This document shows positions 1 through 7,716 of a stretch of DNA of 37,074 nt, piece by piece; position 1 is the stretch's first letter, and each line of letters begins with the position of its first letter. A program made the translations under genes and the position numbers. The notes under the pieces were generated by a model. The model was not told the origin of the DNA. It made no database searches and saw nothing but the letters and a program-made list of their open reading frames with translations. The DNA lies in NCBI GenBank assembly GCA_937935205.1, contig CALGXU010000150.1, positions 1 to 37,074 of the forward strand. Direction: 5' to 3'. This stretch comes from an uncultured Rothia sp. GTDB lineage: Bacteria; Actinomycetota; Actinomycetes; Actinomycetales; Micrococcaceae.

Positions 1-622
1 CGGTTCCGGGGTAGACCATACCGACGGCGTGTGCCTTGGAGAAGATACCGTGGAGCGGTCCGAGGGAGAAGAATCCGCGGCGCTCGTAGAGGCGTGCACT
101 GTCGTAGGTCGATGCTTCGAGGTAAGCGGGGTAGTCACCGATGCGTTCGGTACCGTAATCGAGTAGCTGGGATCCGATGCCGCGGCCTCGATACTCTTCG
201 AGAACACCAATGTTGAAGAGGTACCAGTGCTTGTACGCGGGGCGGTACTTGAGCAGGTGCAACTCCATCAGGATTGCCTTCAGCAGAGTCTTGCAACCGA
301 GAGCCTTGTAGTAGGCGCCAAACTGCTTGAGCTCGTTAGCAAAGGAACCTTCGTGAGATTCGGGGGTGTTCCAGAGGCAGACACCCACAATCTTGCCGGT
401 GGAGTCATCAATAGCAATGTCGATACGTCCGCGACCCTGGAAGTTGCCGTAGACCTGCAGAGTCATGATAGCGCGGAGCTTGGCAAGTTCCTGTCGGCGG
501 CTACCGCCTGCAATGACTGCCATCATGGCGGGATCTCCGTCGAATGCGGCAATCAGCACCTCGAGCGCATCTGCATATTCATGAGACTCGGCGGTGCGGA
601 CGGTATAGGAAGCTGAGGTCAT
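1..622 (-). CDS. GNAT-family N-acetyltransferase, C-terminus cut by window edge
   Basis: Reading leftward from the ATG at 622 there is an open frame of 207 codons that runs off the window with no stop. The translation begins MTSASYTVRTAE. It carries the acetyl-CoA pyrophosphate-binding motif YRGRGIG near residues 142-148, then a GNAT C-terminal pattern with YLEAST and a Y/RRGFF strand. The family transfers acetyl from acetyl-CoA to an amine; the substrate cannot be read from the sequence. AAGGGTG lies just before the ATG as a Shine-Dalgarno site. The gene is transcribed away from the PTS gene and has its own promoter candidate. The fold assignment is firm and the function unknown. Confidence 0.8.
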   Translation of the reverse strand, partial: MTSASYTVRTAESHEYADALEVLIAAFDGDPAMMAVIAGGSRRQELAKLRAIMTLQVYGNFQGRGRIDIAIDDSTGKIVGVCLWNTPESHEGSFANELKQFGAYYKALGCKTLLKAILMELHLLKYRPAYKHWYLFNIGVLEEYRGRGIGSQLLDYGTERIGDYPAYLEASTYDSARLYERRGFFSLGPLHGIFSKAHAVGMVYPGT

Positions 623-657
623 ATTCACCCTTTACAAAAGCTTGAAACTATACATAA

Positions 658-687
658 ATATTAGCTGGATTATTCACTCCTGACCAA
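658..687 (-). promoter_or_regulatory. Candidate promoter of the GNAT gene
   Basis: On the minus strand TTGGTC (687-682), an 18-bp spacer and TAATAT (663-658) lie about 35 nt before the ATG at 622. A second -10-like hexamer, TATAGT, is at 652-647. The surrounding 620-810 stretch is much richer in A+T than the genes around it. This is a pattern match only. Confidence 0.4.
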
Positions 688-770
688 TAAATTCTGCCTT
701 ATCAAGACATTTTTCATCACCATGCACCGAATGTGTGCCAGCTTATATTGCACTAATATGCATAAATTTT

Positions 771-786
771 GTGAATATTTATTCAC
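771..786. promoter_or_regulatory. 16-bp inverted repeat, operator-like
   Basis: GTGAATA and TATTCAC are perfect 7-bp arms around a 2-bp centre. The repeat sits in A+T-rich DNA about 150 bp upstream of the GNAT start and just past the terminator of the PTS gene. It could be a repressor site or chance symmetry in A+T-rich sequence. Confidence 0.3.
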
Positions 787-811
787 GCTAATTTTACATG
801 TTTTTGCAGGA

Positions 812-858
812 AAAATTGAACACCCCGCACCAGCTCTAGGAAGAGCGGTACGGGGTGT
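812..858 (-). terminator. Intrinsic terminator after the sucrose PTS gene
   Basis: Arms at 820-837 and 842-858 pair with few mismatches around a short loop. On the minus strand the hairpin is followed by TTCAATTTTT. It lies about 40 nt after the stop of the EIIBCA gene. Confidence 0.8.
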
Positions 859-896
859 ACATCACGTTGAGGTTATCTACTCACTAAGAGTGCAGA

Positions 897-2885
897 CTAT
901 GCGTTAGCCTTTGCCTTCAGTGCAACCTTCAGGAGCGAATCTGCGCTGGTCACAGATGCGCCCGAAGCCTGGACATCTTCAACCGAAGCTGCAGCCTTCT
1001 TGGTGTTGGTGATGACCATGGGGGTTGCCAGCGGGTAGCCAGCCGCCTTGATGGCGGGAATATCAAACTCGGCGATAACGTCGCCGCGCTTGACGGTGTC
1101 GCCCTTAGCAACCTTGGGCTCGAAGTGCTTGCCGTCGAGCTCAACGGTGTCCATGCCGATGTGCATCAGCAGATCCAGGCCATCCTCGGTGCGCAGACCG
1201 TATGCGTGGCCGGTGGGGAATGCAACGGTGATCCTGCCGTCAGCCGGTGCGTAGAGCTTACCTTCGGTGGGCTCCACTGCGGTGCCTGCACCCAGTGCGC
1301 CGGAGGAGAAGGTGGGATCCTTGACGTCAGCCAGCAGAACCACGGAACCGACCATGTGGGAGCCGATTTCAACGCTCTCGCCAGCATCAGTTGCTACAGC
1401 GGCAGCGGGAGCTGCGGCAGCTGCTACGGGAGCGGCTGCAGCGGGTGCCTCAGCTTCCTCAATGTTGCCAGCCTCAACCTTCTTGCCCCAGATGAAGGAA
1501 GCAACGAAAGCGATAACGGTGGTCAGGATGAGGCAGCCGAAGAAACCAGCCCAACCTGCGCCGGTGGTGGGGCTGATAGAGGGGAAGCCGATGTAACCAG
1601 CGGCACCCAGAGCAATTGCCTTAACATTCAGGATGGAAGCAACCATTGCGCCGATACCAGCTGAGACGATTGCAATGTAGAAGGGCCAGCGCAGAGCCAG
1701 GTTCACACCGAACATTGCGGGCTCGGTAATACCCAGGAACGCGGAGGGCGCAGAAGCTGAAGCAATACCCTTGATCTTCTTGTTCTTAGTGGTCAGTGCA
1801 ACACCGGCTGCGGCAGCACCCTGCGCCACGTTAGACATGGAGGCAACAACGAAGATGAAGGAACCACCGGTAGCCCACAGGCTCATCTCGATGGGCGGGA
1901 ATGCCTGGTGCATACCGGTCATCACGATGAATGCGTAGAAGGTACCGAAGATCAGGCCGCCGAGCGGGCCGGCAACAGTGTAGAGCCAGTTGATGCTTTC
2001 ACCCAGCCAGGTACCGGCTGCGAACATGGGCGGGCCGACCAGGATGAAGGTCAGGAAGCCGGTGATGAGGATGGTGAGGGTCGGGGTGAAGATGAAGTCG
2101 ATGGTGCCCTTGAGGACCTTGTGGAAGAACTTCTCAATGTGGGACAGGATGAAGGCAACCAGCATGATGGGCAGCACGGTACCCTGGTAGCCCGCCTGCT
2201 GAACCTGCAGGCCGAAGAGGTTCCAGTAGGTCATGGGGTCGCTACCCTCAACACCAGCCAGCGACTTTGCGACGCTGTAGCCGTTCATCAGTGCCGGGGA
2301 AACCATTGCGGCACCCATGGTCATACCCAGGTAGGGGTTACCGCCAAAGACCTTGGTGGCGGAGAAGCCAACCAGCACGGGCAGGAAGGCGAAGGGAGCT
2401 GCGGAGAGCAGGTTGATGATATCCGCAAAGTCAGCCCACTCGGGATGCATCGCAATGAAGCTCTCGGGGCCAAAGATACCCTTGGAAGTCAGCACGCTGT
2501 TGATTGCCATCAGCATACCGCCACCGACCAGCACCGGGATGAGCGGGACAAAGATGTCAGCAATGGTCTTGATGAAGCGGGAGACAATGTTGCCCTGCTT
2601 CGCGGCGATGCTCTTGAGTTCATCCTTGGATGCTTCGGGTGCGCCAGCGGCGATGAGGTGCTTGTGTACCTCGTTGACGTCGCCGGGGCCAACGATAATC
2701 TGGAACTGGCCAGCATTGAGGAAGCTGCCCTTGAGGTCTTCGTCGTTGTCGATTGCTGCCTGGTCAACCTTGTCCTGATTCTTCAGGACGAGGCGAAGGC
2801 GGGTTGCGCAGTGTGCGGCTGCAACGATGTTGCCGGCGCCACCGACGTCCTTCAGCACGCGCTGTGCCACTGACTTGTGGTCCAC
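897..2885 (-). CDS. Sucrose-type PTS transporter, EIIBCA fusion
   Basis: This membrane permease takes up a sugar while phosphorylating it from HPr; the GH32 hydrolase just upstream points to sucrose. The 662-residue product has the IIB domain first, with phospho-acceptor Cys26 in HCATRLR. A multi-spanning IIC domain (about 100-470) follows, containing GITEPAMFG. An Ala/Pro/Glu-rich linker then leads to a IIA domain (about 525-660) with phospho-His575 in LMHIGMDTVEL. I chose the GTG at 2885 because AAAGGAG lies 7-8 nt before it and translation then starts at the IIB fold; an in-frame ATG at 2960 adds 25 unlike residues. B-C-A order and length match corynebacterial ptsS/scrA-type proteins. Substrate is inferred from context. 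Confidence 0.9.
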   Translation of the reverse strand: MDHKSVAQRVLKDVGGAGNIVAAAHCATRLRLVLKNQDKVDQAAIDNDEDLKGSFLNAGQFQIIVGPGDVNEVHKHLIAAGAPEASKDELKSIAAKQGNIVSRFIKTIADIFVPLIPVLVGGGMLMAINSVLTSKGIFGPESFIAMHPEWADFADIINLLSAAPFAFLPVLVGFSATKVFGGNPYLGMTMGAAMVSPALMNGYSVAKSLAGVEGSDPMTYWNLFGLQVQQAGYQGTVLPIMLVAFILSHIEKFFHKVLKGTIDFIFTPTLTILITGFLTFILVGPPMFAAGTWLGESINWLYTVAGPLGGLIFGTFYAFIVMTGMHQAFPPIEMSLWATGGSFIFVVASMSNVAQGAAAAGVALTTKNKKIKGIASASAPSAFLGITEPAMFGVNLALRWPFYIAIVSAGIGAMVASILNVKAIALGAAGYIGFPSISPTTGAGWAGFFGCLILTTVIAFVASFIWGKKVEAGNIEEAEAPAAAAPVAAAAAPAAAVATDAGESVEIGSHMVGSVVLLADVKDPTFSSGALGAGTAVEPTEGKLYAPADGRITVAFPTGHAYGLRTEDGLDLLMHIGMDTVELDGKHFEPKVAKGDTVKRGDVIAEFDIPAIKAAGYPLATPMVITNTKKAAASVEDVQASGASVTSADSLLKVALKAKANA

Positions 2886-2940
2886 GCTCGCTCTCCTTTG
2901 TTTGGAGCACCACCGTATGATGCTTTGTGAATGGGTGAGG

Positions 2941-2999
2941 TGACATGTCTGTGTGTGCATGTCATGTGTATGTCATACGTTTGACATATCAGATGTAAA
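2941..2999 (-). promoter_or_regulatory. PTS promoter with overlapping operator candidate
   Basis: On the minus strand TTTACA (2999-2994), 16 bp and TATGAC (2977-2972) form a promoter candidate. The -10 is covered by a perfect inverted repeat, TATGTCA-6-TGACATA, at 2969-2988. Two more half-sites lie in the early transcribed region: ATGTCA at 2959-2964 and TGACAT at 2941-2946. The ATGTCA copies at 2959 and 2970 are 11 bp apart, one helical turn. The layout fits a repressor, perhaps a LacI or GntR sugar regulator, but no regulator gene is in the window. Confidence 0.55.
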
Positions 3000-3021
3000 A
3001 CATGGTATCACGGGAAAGTTC

Positions 3022-3063
3022 TTAAAAGCGAGGGCCCACCCTCCACGCGGAGAGTGAGCCCTC
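3022..3063 (-). terminator. Terminator after the GH32 gene
   Basis: Arms at 3030-3043 and 3050-3063 pair at 12 of 14 positions; on the minus strand GCTTTTAAG follows. It separates the GH32 transcript from the PTS gene, which has its own promoter. Confidence 0.75.
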
Positions 3064-3126
3064 AGACATATTCAGAAATTACCGGAAAGCCCCCGTGTAG
3101 GCGGCTCCCAAGGTTTAGAAAACGGC

Positions 3127-4668
3127 TTAGAGGCGGCCATACTCCAGGGACAGCACCTCGCCACCGGTCAGGCGGACACGGCGCTTATCGCCCTTGAAGA
3201 AGGTGCGAGCAGTCATAACCTCAGCACCCATGGACGCAACCAGCTTGCCACCCACATACAGTTCGGTAGCCGAACCGTCCACGAGCAGGTCAAACTCGCG
3301 AATCTTCGAACGCTTCAGGGTACGGCGGCGCAGGCTACCACCCTCGGTGTAGCGGGTACCGCCACGGTCCATCTGCACAAAGTCCTTATCCAGAACGATG
3401 CTCAGAGCCACGCCGTGAGTGTCCTTAATCTTCAGCTTTACACGCTCATCGGAGACGTTCACGCGGCCGCGCAGGCGGAAGGTCAGGGCATTCTTCAGCT
3501 CTACGAGCTTGCCCTTCTCCTCATCGCGGTACAGCGGGGTCATCTTCATCGCGTCGTTCAGCTGCGGCACCAGGCGCTGGAAAATCTTGCCGTTACGCAG
3601 GTGCAGCTCACGCGGGTAGGTGAACATGTGCACCCAGCGGTGGCTCCACGAGGGCAGGTCGTCCTGGTCAGCGTTACCCAGCCATGCAATCATCACCGGG
3701 GCGTCACCGCATACATCGTGCGGTGCCTTCGGGTCGGCGGTCAGGCCGGTGCCGGAGATGGTCTGCGGGGCGTAGAACTCGAAACCTGCGTCCAGCTCGG
3801 TGAAGGGGGTCTCTACGGTGAACTTGAGGGTCTCGTTATCCAGCGAACCAACAATGTAGCCGCTCTGGAAAATGTTGTTGTACTTCTCGCCGAGGGGCTG
3901 CATGCCCTGCGGGCTGAAAATCAGCACGTCACGGATTTCGCCGGTCAGCTCATCACGCATGCTCAGCAGCGAGGGGCACTCGTACATGTAGGTGCCCTTG
4001 AGGGTCTTATCCTTGATACCCAGCTCACCGCGGAAGGTCCACTCGCGGCGGTCAGCGGAGGTGTACACGACCACGGCGCCGGTCAGGTCCTCACGCTGAG
4101 CACCAATGATCATCCACCATTCACCATTACGTTCAAAGACGTGCGGGTCGCGGTAGTGCGCGGTGTAGCCCTTCTCGGGGCCGGAAATCAGCGGGGGCAG
4201 CTGACGGGTCGGCTTCGCGTCCTCACCCGCAGTTGCAAGGATCTGGTAGGTTTCGCGGTTGCCCTCTTCATCCTTCACATTACCGGTGTAGAAGAACTCA
4301 AAACCGCCGGGAACCTTAATGCCGGAACCGGAGTAGCAGCCGTGCGAATCGTAGCGGCTGTCGGGAACCAGGGCGGTACCCTCATCGGTCCAGTGAGTCA
4401 GGTCCTCGCTCACGGCGTGGCGCCAGTAGACCATACGCTCCGGGTGCAGGGGCGAGTACTGGTAGAAGGCGTGGTAACGCTTGCCGTCGAAGACCAGGCC
4501 GTTCGGGTCGTTCAGGCGACCTACCGGAGGCGCCAGGTGCAGTGCCGGGTAGTCGCGGTCTTCACGAACACCGGCACCGAAAGCATCCAGAACCTGCTGT
4601 GCTTCAGCCGCCAGATCGCGGTCGGGTCGCTGAGTTACGCTCTTCTTCTTTTTCTTCTGCTCGCTCAT
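3127..4668 (-). CDS. scrB: GH32 sucrose-6-phosphate hydrolase / beta-fructosidase
   Basis: The 513-residue protein is a glycoside hydrolase family 32 enzyme. It splits sucrose-6-phosphate, the product of the PTS, into glucose-6-phosphate and fructose. The three family signatures are present: nucleophile Asp54 in RLNDPNG, transition-state Asp174 in YRDPH, and acid/base Glu230 in YECPS. The five-blade propeller is followed by a C-terminal beta-sandwich. No signal peptide is visible, so it acts in the cytosol, which favours phosphorylated sucrose over extracellular fructans. The N-terminus has five Lys in a row. The ATG at 4668 has no strong ribosome site. A TATGAT hexamer at 4720-4715 may be its -10. 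The scrB name rests on the neighbouring PTS gene. Confidence 0.88.
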   Translation of the reverse strand: MSEQKKKKKSVTQRPDRDLAAEAQQVLDAFGAGVREDRDYPALHLAPPVGRLNDPNGLVFDGKRYHAFYQYSPLHPERMVYWRHAVSEDLTHWTDEGTALVPDSRYDSHGCYSGSGIKVPGGFEFFYTGNVKDEEGNRETYQILATAGEDAKPTRQLPPLISGPEKGYTAHYRDPHVFERNGEWWMIIGAQREDLTGAVVVYTSADRREWTFRGELGIKDKTLKGTYMYECPSLLSMRDELTGEIRDVLIFSPQGMQPLGEKYNNIFQSGYIVGSLDNETLKFTVETPFTELDAGFEFYAPQTISGTGLTADPKAPHDVCGDAPVMIAWLGNADQDDLPSWSHRWVHMFTYPRELHLRNGKIFQRLVPQLNDAMKMTPLYRDEEKGKLVELKNALTFRLRGRVNVSDERVKLKIKDTHGVALSIVLDKDFVQMDRGGTRYTEGGSLRRRTLKRSKIREFDLLVDGSATELYVGGKLVASMGAEVMTARTFFKGDKRRVRLTGGEVLSLEYGRL

Positions 4669-4879
4669 GTCTATCCGTTTTCGTGCAAGGGGAATGTCTG
4701 GGTTGTCTCATCCCATCATACGGCACCACTCCCCCGTTGCCGGGCTCTAGGAGAGAGGCACCACAGTGCTCTCAGCCTCTCTCATCCAAGGCACCGGGCG
4801 GTCACAGCGGCTTATACCGCCACCTGCCGAGGAGATAGCACATACCCCGTTTGCTACAGGAGAAAAAGGGCTGATACGG
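4669..4879. other. Gene-free spacer with a 9-bp inverted repeat
   Basis: No gene is seen here. GAGAGAGGC at 4751-4759 and its exact complement at 4775-4783 form an inverted repeat with a 15-nt loop, about 30 bp upstream of the TATGAT candidate for the GH32 gene. No T-run follows on either strand, so a regulatory site is likelier than a terminator. Nothing else stands out. Confidence 0.35.
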
Positions 4880-4926
4880 CAAAACAACCCGCCGCCTCGC
4901 CTAAGCATAGTGGGCGAGGGGGCGGG
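4880..4926 (-). terminator. Second rplL terminator
   Basis: Arms at 4888-4901 and 4913-4926 pair at 13 of 14 positions (CCCGCC...GGCGGG). On the minus strand TTGTTTTG follows. It backs up the hairpin at 4945-4971. Confidence 0.75.
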
Positions 4927-4933
4927 TGCCGTT

Positions 4934-4971
4934 AAAAGCCGCGAGGCGGCGCATCCAATGGATGCACCGCC
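4934..4971 (-). terminator. First rplL terminator
   Basis: GGCGGCGCATCC (4945-4956) pairs with 4960-4971 at 11 of 12 positions around a 3-nt loop. On the minus strand GCTTTTAACG follows. It lies 26 nt after the rplL stop. Confidence 0.7.
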
Positions 4972-4996
4972 CGCGTAAGAATCGAGAAGAAGTCGA

Positions 4997-5374
4997 TTAC
5001 TTGAGGGTGATGGTTGCGCCAGCAGCCTCGAGCTGCTCCTTAGCCTTCTCAGCGTCTTCCTTGGAAACGCCCTCGAGCAGAGCCTTGGGAGCGCTGTCAA
5101 CCAGGTCCTTTGCTTCCTTCAGGCCGAGGGAGGTCAGGGCACGAACTTCCTTGATCACTGCGATCTTCTTGTCGCCAGCGGACTCCAGGACAACGTCGAA
5201 CTCGGACTTCTCTTCAGCAGCGTCGCCGCCTGCTGCGCCGCCTGCTACAACAGCAACGGGAGCTGCTGCGGTGACGTCGAACTCTTCCTCGAATGCCTTA
5301 ACGAACTCGGAAACCTCAACCAGGGACAGTTCCTTGAATGCTGCAATGAGTTCTTCGATGGACAGCTTAGCCAT
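4997..5374 (-). CDS. rplL: 50S ribosomal protein L7/L12
   Basis: The 125-residue acidic protein is the L7/L12 stalk component, which recruits translation factors such as EF-Tu and EF-G. The N-terminal dimerisation helices ([13 protein letters not shown]) lead into an Ala/Gly hinge at about 35-53 ([12 protein letters not shown]). The C-terminal domain has the conserved KIAVIKEVR and [11 protein letters not shown] segments and ends in ITLK. Length is typical. GGAG precedes the ATG. It follows rplJ in the same operon, and tandem terminators close the unit. The identification is secure. Confidence 0.97.
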   Translation of the reverse strand: MAKLSIEELIAAFKELSLVEVSEFVKAFEEEFDVTAAAPVAVVAGGAAGGDAAEEKSEFDVVLESAGDKKIAVIKEVRALTSLGLKEAKDLVDSAPKALLEGVSKEDAEKAKEQLEAAGATITLK

Positions 5375-5529
5375 TGTTTGGCTCCTTCACTATCTGGTGC
5401 GGGCTGACGCCCGCGGTGTAAATCTTCAGTACCTACCCGAAAGGGTCGGTCAAATTTAGGGTGCGTTACACGCTGTTCGCGTTCACGCTGCTGAGTATCT
5501 CAGCGCTGGTGCAGTAGCACGAAAGGGGC

Positions 5530-6060
5530 TTATGCCTCTTCCGAAGCCTCCTCGGCAGCAGCGGGAGCTGCGCCTTCCTGCTCCTCCAGCTTGACGCGCA
5601 GTGCGTCCACAACCTGTGCGATGCGTGCGATGGTAGCCTTTGCACCACCTGCAACCTTGGACAGCAGAACCTCGCGGGATTCCAGGTCAGCGTAGCGCTT
5701 GACGTCGTCCTCGGTCAGAGCGGCACCTTCGTAGTAACCGTTCTTCACAATCAGCTGGGGGTTAGCCTTGGCAAAGTCACGCAGGCCCTTAGCAGCATCA
5801 ATCAGGTCGCCCTTGATGAATGCCAGTGCGGAGGGACCCTGGAGGTGGCCTTCGAATGCGTCGATGCCAGCTTCCTTAGCTGCGATAGCAGCCAGCGTGT
5901 TCTTCACCACGGCGTATTCGGTCTCTGCACCGAGTGCGCGGCGCAGCTCCTTGAGCTGTGCAACAGTGAGACCGCGGTATTCGGTCAGGATGACTGCGTT
6001 CGAAGCTTCGAAGAGTTCCTTCAGCTCGGATACTGCAGCGATCTTTTCCTGAGTCGCCAT
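5530..6060 (-). CDS. rplJ: 50S ribosomal protein L10
   Basis: This is L10, the stalk base that anchors L7/L12 dimers on 23S rRNA. The 176-residue product begins MATQEKIAAVSELKELF and has the L10 signature with ILTEYRGLTV and LRRALG, followed by VKNTLAAIA. It ends in the usual Ala/Glu-rich tail that binds L7/L12. The ATG at 6060 is preceded by AAGGAA. An upstream in-frame start exists, but its extra residues lie in the leader RNA and do not resemble L10. The rplL gene starts 155 nt downstream. The leader carries autoregulation signals described separately. Confidence 0.96.
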   Translation of the reverse strand: MATQEKIAAVSELKELFEASNAVILTEYRGLTVAQLKELRRALGAETEYAVVKNTLAAIAAKEAGIDAFEGHLQGPSALAFIKGDLIDAAKGLRDFAKANPQLIVKNGYYEGAALTEDDVKRYADLESREVLLSKVAGGAKATIARIAQVVDALRVKLEEQEGAAPAAAEEASEEA

Positions 6061-6316
6061 GGTAGTTCCTTCTTCCGATTCTTGTAAGGTCGCCGGTAGA
6101 GCCTCGAAGCATTTATTGCAAGCAATAAAAAATGCCCCGACGCGTAGGCGTACGAGGCACGATAGACGGCACCCTGAACGAGGGCAACGGCTATTCACTT
6201 CGAGTTACCTACGCGGGCGGCGATTTCTAGTGAAATCTGCTCTTATCAGAACTCTGTTCTTCGTCTCCACCGAGGTGGCGATAAAGGACATAGTTCTAGA
6301 CCGGCGGTCTTTGGTT
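6061..6316 (-). ncRNA. L10 (rplJ) leader RNA
   Basis: About 255 nt separate the promoter from the rplJ ATG. Near its 5' end (6315-6298, minus strand) the transcript reads ACCAAAGACCGCCGGUC. This resembles the kink-turn core where L10-(L12)4 binds its own mRNA in other bacteria. Downstream is a terminator-like hairpin. The family assignment is from recall of the motif; a covariance search for the Rfam L10 leader would decide it. Confidence 0.7.
6126..6159 (-). terminator. Attenuator-like terminator in the rplJ leader
   Basis: TGCCTCG pairs with CGGGGCA (6159-6133 on the minus strand) and is followed directly by TTTTTTATT. It lies after the L10-binding core and about 65 nt before the rplJ ATG, so it can set read-through into the operon. 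The pairing includes a G-U. Confidence 0.65.
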
Positions 6317-6321
6317 CATTC

Positions 6322-6350
6322 ATCATCTCAGGTTAAAGCCCGAGTCGCAA
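6322..6350 (-). promoter_or_regulatory. rplJ-rplL promoter
   Basis: TTGCGA (6350-6345), a 17-bp spacer and GATGAT (6327-6322) on the minus strand place the start site just before the L10 leader core. The same TTGCGA -35 with a 17-bp spacer is seen at the tRNA operon promoter at 33416-33444. Confidence 0.6.
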
Positions 6351-6353
6351 GTT

Positions 6354-6412
6354 AAAAACGTGATTAAGCGGGGTTAATCACTTAAAGCTCCTCTTTAAGC
6401 CGATTAACCCGC
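6354..6412 (-). terminator. Terminator after the ABC ATPase gene
   Basis: A long nested stem is present: GCGG and GTTAATC at 6368-6379 pair with 6402-6412. Inside it CTTAAAG (6381-6387) pairs perfectly with 6393-6399 around CTCCT. On the minus strand CGTTTTTAAC follows. It isolates the ATPase gene from the rplJ promoter. Confidence 0.75.
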
Positions 6413-6460
6413 GCTTTCTCCCGCCTGAAAGGTCCGGCTAAAAGCCAGTAAAGACGCGTT

Positions 6461-7615
6461 TTAGAGGTAAAAACGCTTTCCGCCCGAGAACAAGAAGCAA
6501 CGCTCAGCAGCCACACCCAGGTGCACCCGCTCCCCCACACCAAGGAAGGTACTGTTCGGGGAGGCGCCGCTCAAGGTGGCACTCTGCACATCGGGAATAA
6601 AGAACTCAAGCTCTTGACCGGCACGCACTCGCGCATACACTCGGTCACTCGGCTCAGAATCCACCGAAGCCCGCCGAGATTCCAGAGGTAGGGAAACCGC
6701 ATCCAGCAGACGCCCACGATACAGCATGCCACCCACCAGGTGGCGACTGCCGAGCACCTGCACCGGCAGGACATGAGCAGCATCTGCCGCCACGGGGCAC
6801 AAAGCGGTCGCACGAATCGCTAGCTCGCACCCAGCAGGAAGAGCCTCAGAATCCTCAAGAGCCAATAGGTTCAGCGCGGGCGCCGCCATAAGCTTCGCCA
6901 CCTGCAGAGTATGCGGATGCGCCAGCAGACGCTCCGGAGTATCCACCTGCACCAGGTAACCGGCATCCATCACCGCCACCCGCTGACCCAGCATGAGCGC
7001 CTCATTCTGATCATGGGTCACGTACAGGCCCGTAAAACCGTAGCGCTCGTGCAGACGCACAATGTCCGCACGGATACTCGCGCTCATCTCTTCATCCACA
7101 CTCGCCAGCGGCTCATCAAAAAGAACCACCGGGGCACGACGAATCAAAGCACGCGCAATACCCACACGCTGAGCCTGACCACCCGACAGCTGCGAAGGCT
7201 TACGGGACTCCAAACCCTCAAGCTTCAAAGCCTCCAGCAGCTCGCGGTAGTAGTCCATATCAACCCCACCCGAGAACGCGCCCAGCCGGATTGGGAAGAG
7301 AATATTGTCCTTCACGCTCAGGTGCGGGTACAGAATAGGGCGCTGAAAAACCACACCCACCGAACCGCGCTCCAGAGGCTGCCCGGCATAGGTCACCCGA
7401 CCGGCGCTCGGCTCCTCCAGACCGGCAATAATGCGCAGCAGAGTGGACTTACCCGTACCCGAGGAACCAACCAGAGAAATCAGCTCGCCGGGGTGCACAT
7501 CCAGGTCAATCTCGTTCAGAACCGTGGTATCGGCACCAAAGGTCTTAGCGACGCCTCGAATACGCAGGCCCTCAAAGGGCTCCGCCTCGGCAGAAGAGTG
7601 GGATGCAGAAGTCAT
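6461..7615 (-). CDS. Orphan MalK/UgpC-type ABC transporter ATPase
   Basis: The 384-residue protein is an ABC-importer ATPase. It has Walker A GSSGTGKST (50-58), the Q-loop in VFQRP, signature LSGGQ (143-147), Walker B VVLFDE ending at Glu168, and the switch His201 in VTHDQ. From about 250 onward a TOBE-like domain follows, as in MalK, UgpC and MsmK. These ATPases energise uptake of sugars, glycerol-phosphate or other small solutes. No permease or binding-protein gene is adjacent, so it may serve permeases encoded elsewhere, as multitask MsmK/MsiK proteins do. I chose the ATG at 7615 because GATAAT ends 6 nt before it, which fits a leaderless mRNA. An in-frame GTG at 7648 adds 11 residues but has no ribosome site. 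The substrate is unknown. Confidence 0.85.
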   Translation of the reverse strand: MTSASHSSAEAEPFEGLRIRGVAKTFGADTTVLNEIDLDVHPGELISLVGSSGTGKSTLLRIIAGLEEPSAGRVTYAGQPLERGSVGVVFQRPILYPHLSVKDNILFPIRLGAFSGGVDMDYYRELLEALKLEGLESRKPSQLSGGQAQRVGIARALIRRAPVVLFDEPLASVDEEMSASIRADIVRLHERYGFTGLYVTHDQNEALMLGQRVAVMDAGYLVQVDTPERLLAHPHTLQVAKLMAAPALNLLALEDSEALPAGCELAIRATALCPVAADAAHVLPVQVLGSRHLVGGMLYRGRLLDAVSLPLESRRASVDSEPSDRVYARVRAGQELEFFIPDVQSATLSGASPNSTFLGVGERVHLGVAAERCFLFSGGKRFYL

Positions 7616-7621
7616 TCCCCC

Positions 7622-7627
7622 ATTATC
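7622..7627 (-). promoter_or_regulatory. -10 element for leaderless ATPase mRNA
   Basis: GATAAT (minus strand) is separated from the ATG at 7615 by 6 nt, so transcription should begin at or next to the start codon. No convincing -35 is visible. Confidence 0.4.
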
Positions 7628-7716
7628 GCCGAAACTCACACCCGGCACGGGCGCAGAAGATAAGCACCGTCATAAAACGGTGCGCGAACCTCACGCCTGA
7701 GTCTCATGTGAGCGCC

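Noticed and set aside
1908..2873. 321-residue open frame opposite the PTS gene
   Set aside because: It lies wholly inside the EIIBCA gene, and its composition is antisense-like.
3415..4935. 506-residue open frame opposite the GH32 gene
   Set aside because: It covers the hydrolase whose three catalytic motifs are clear, and it even runs through the intergenic spacer.
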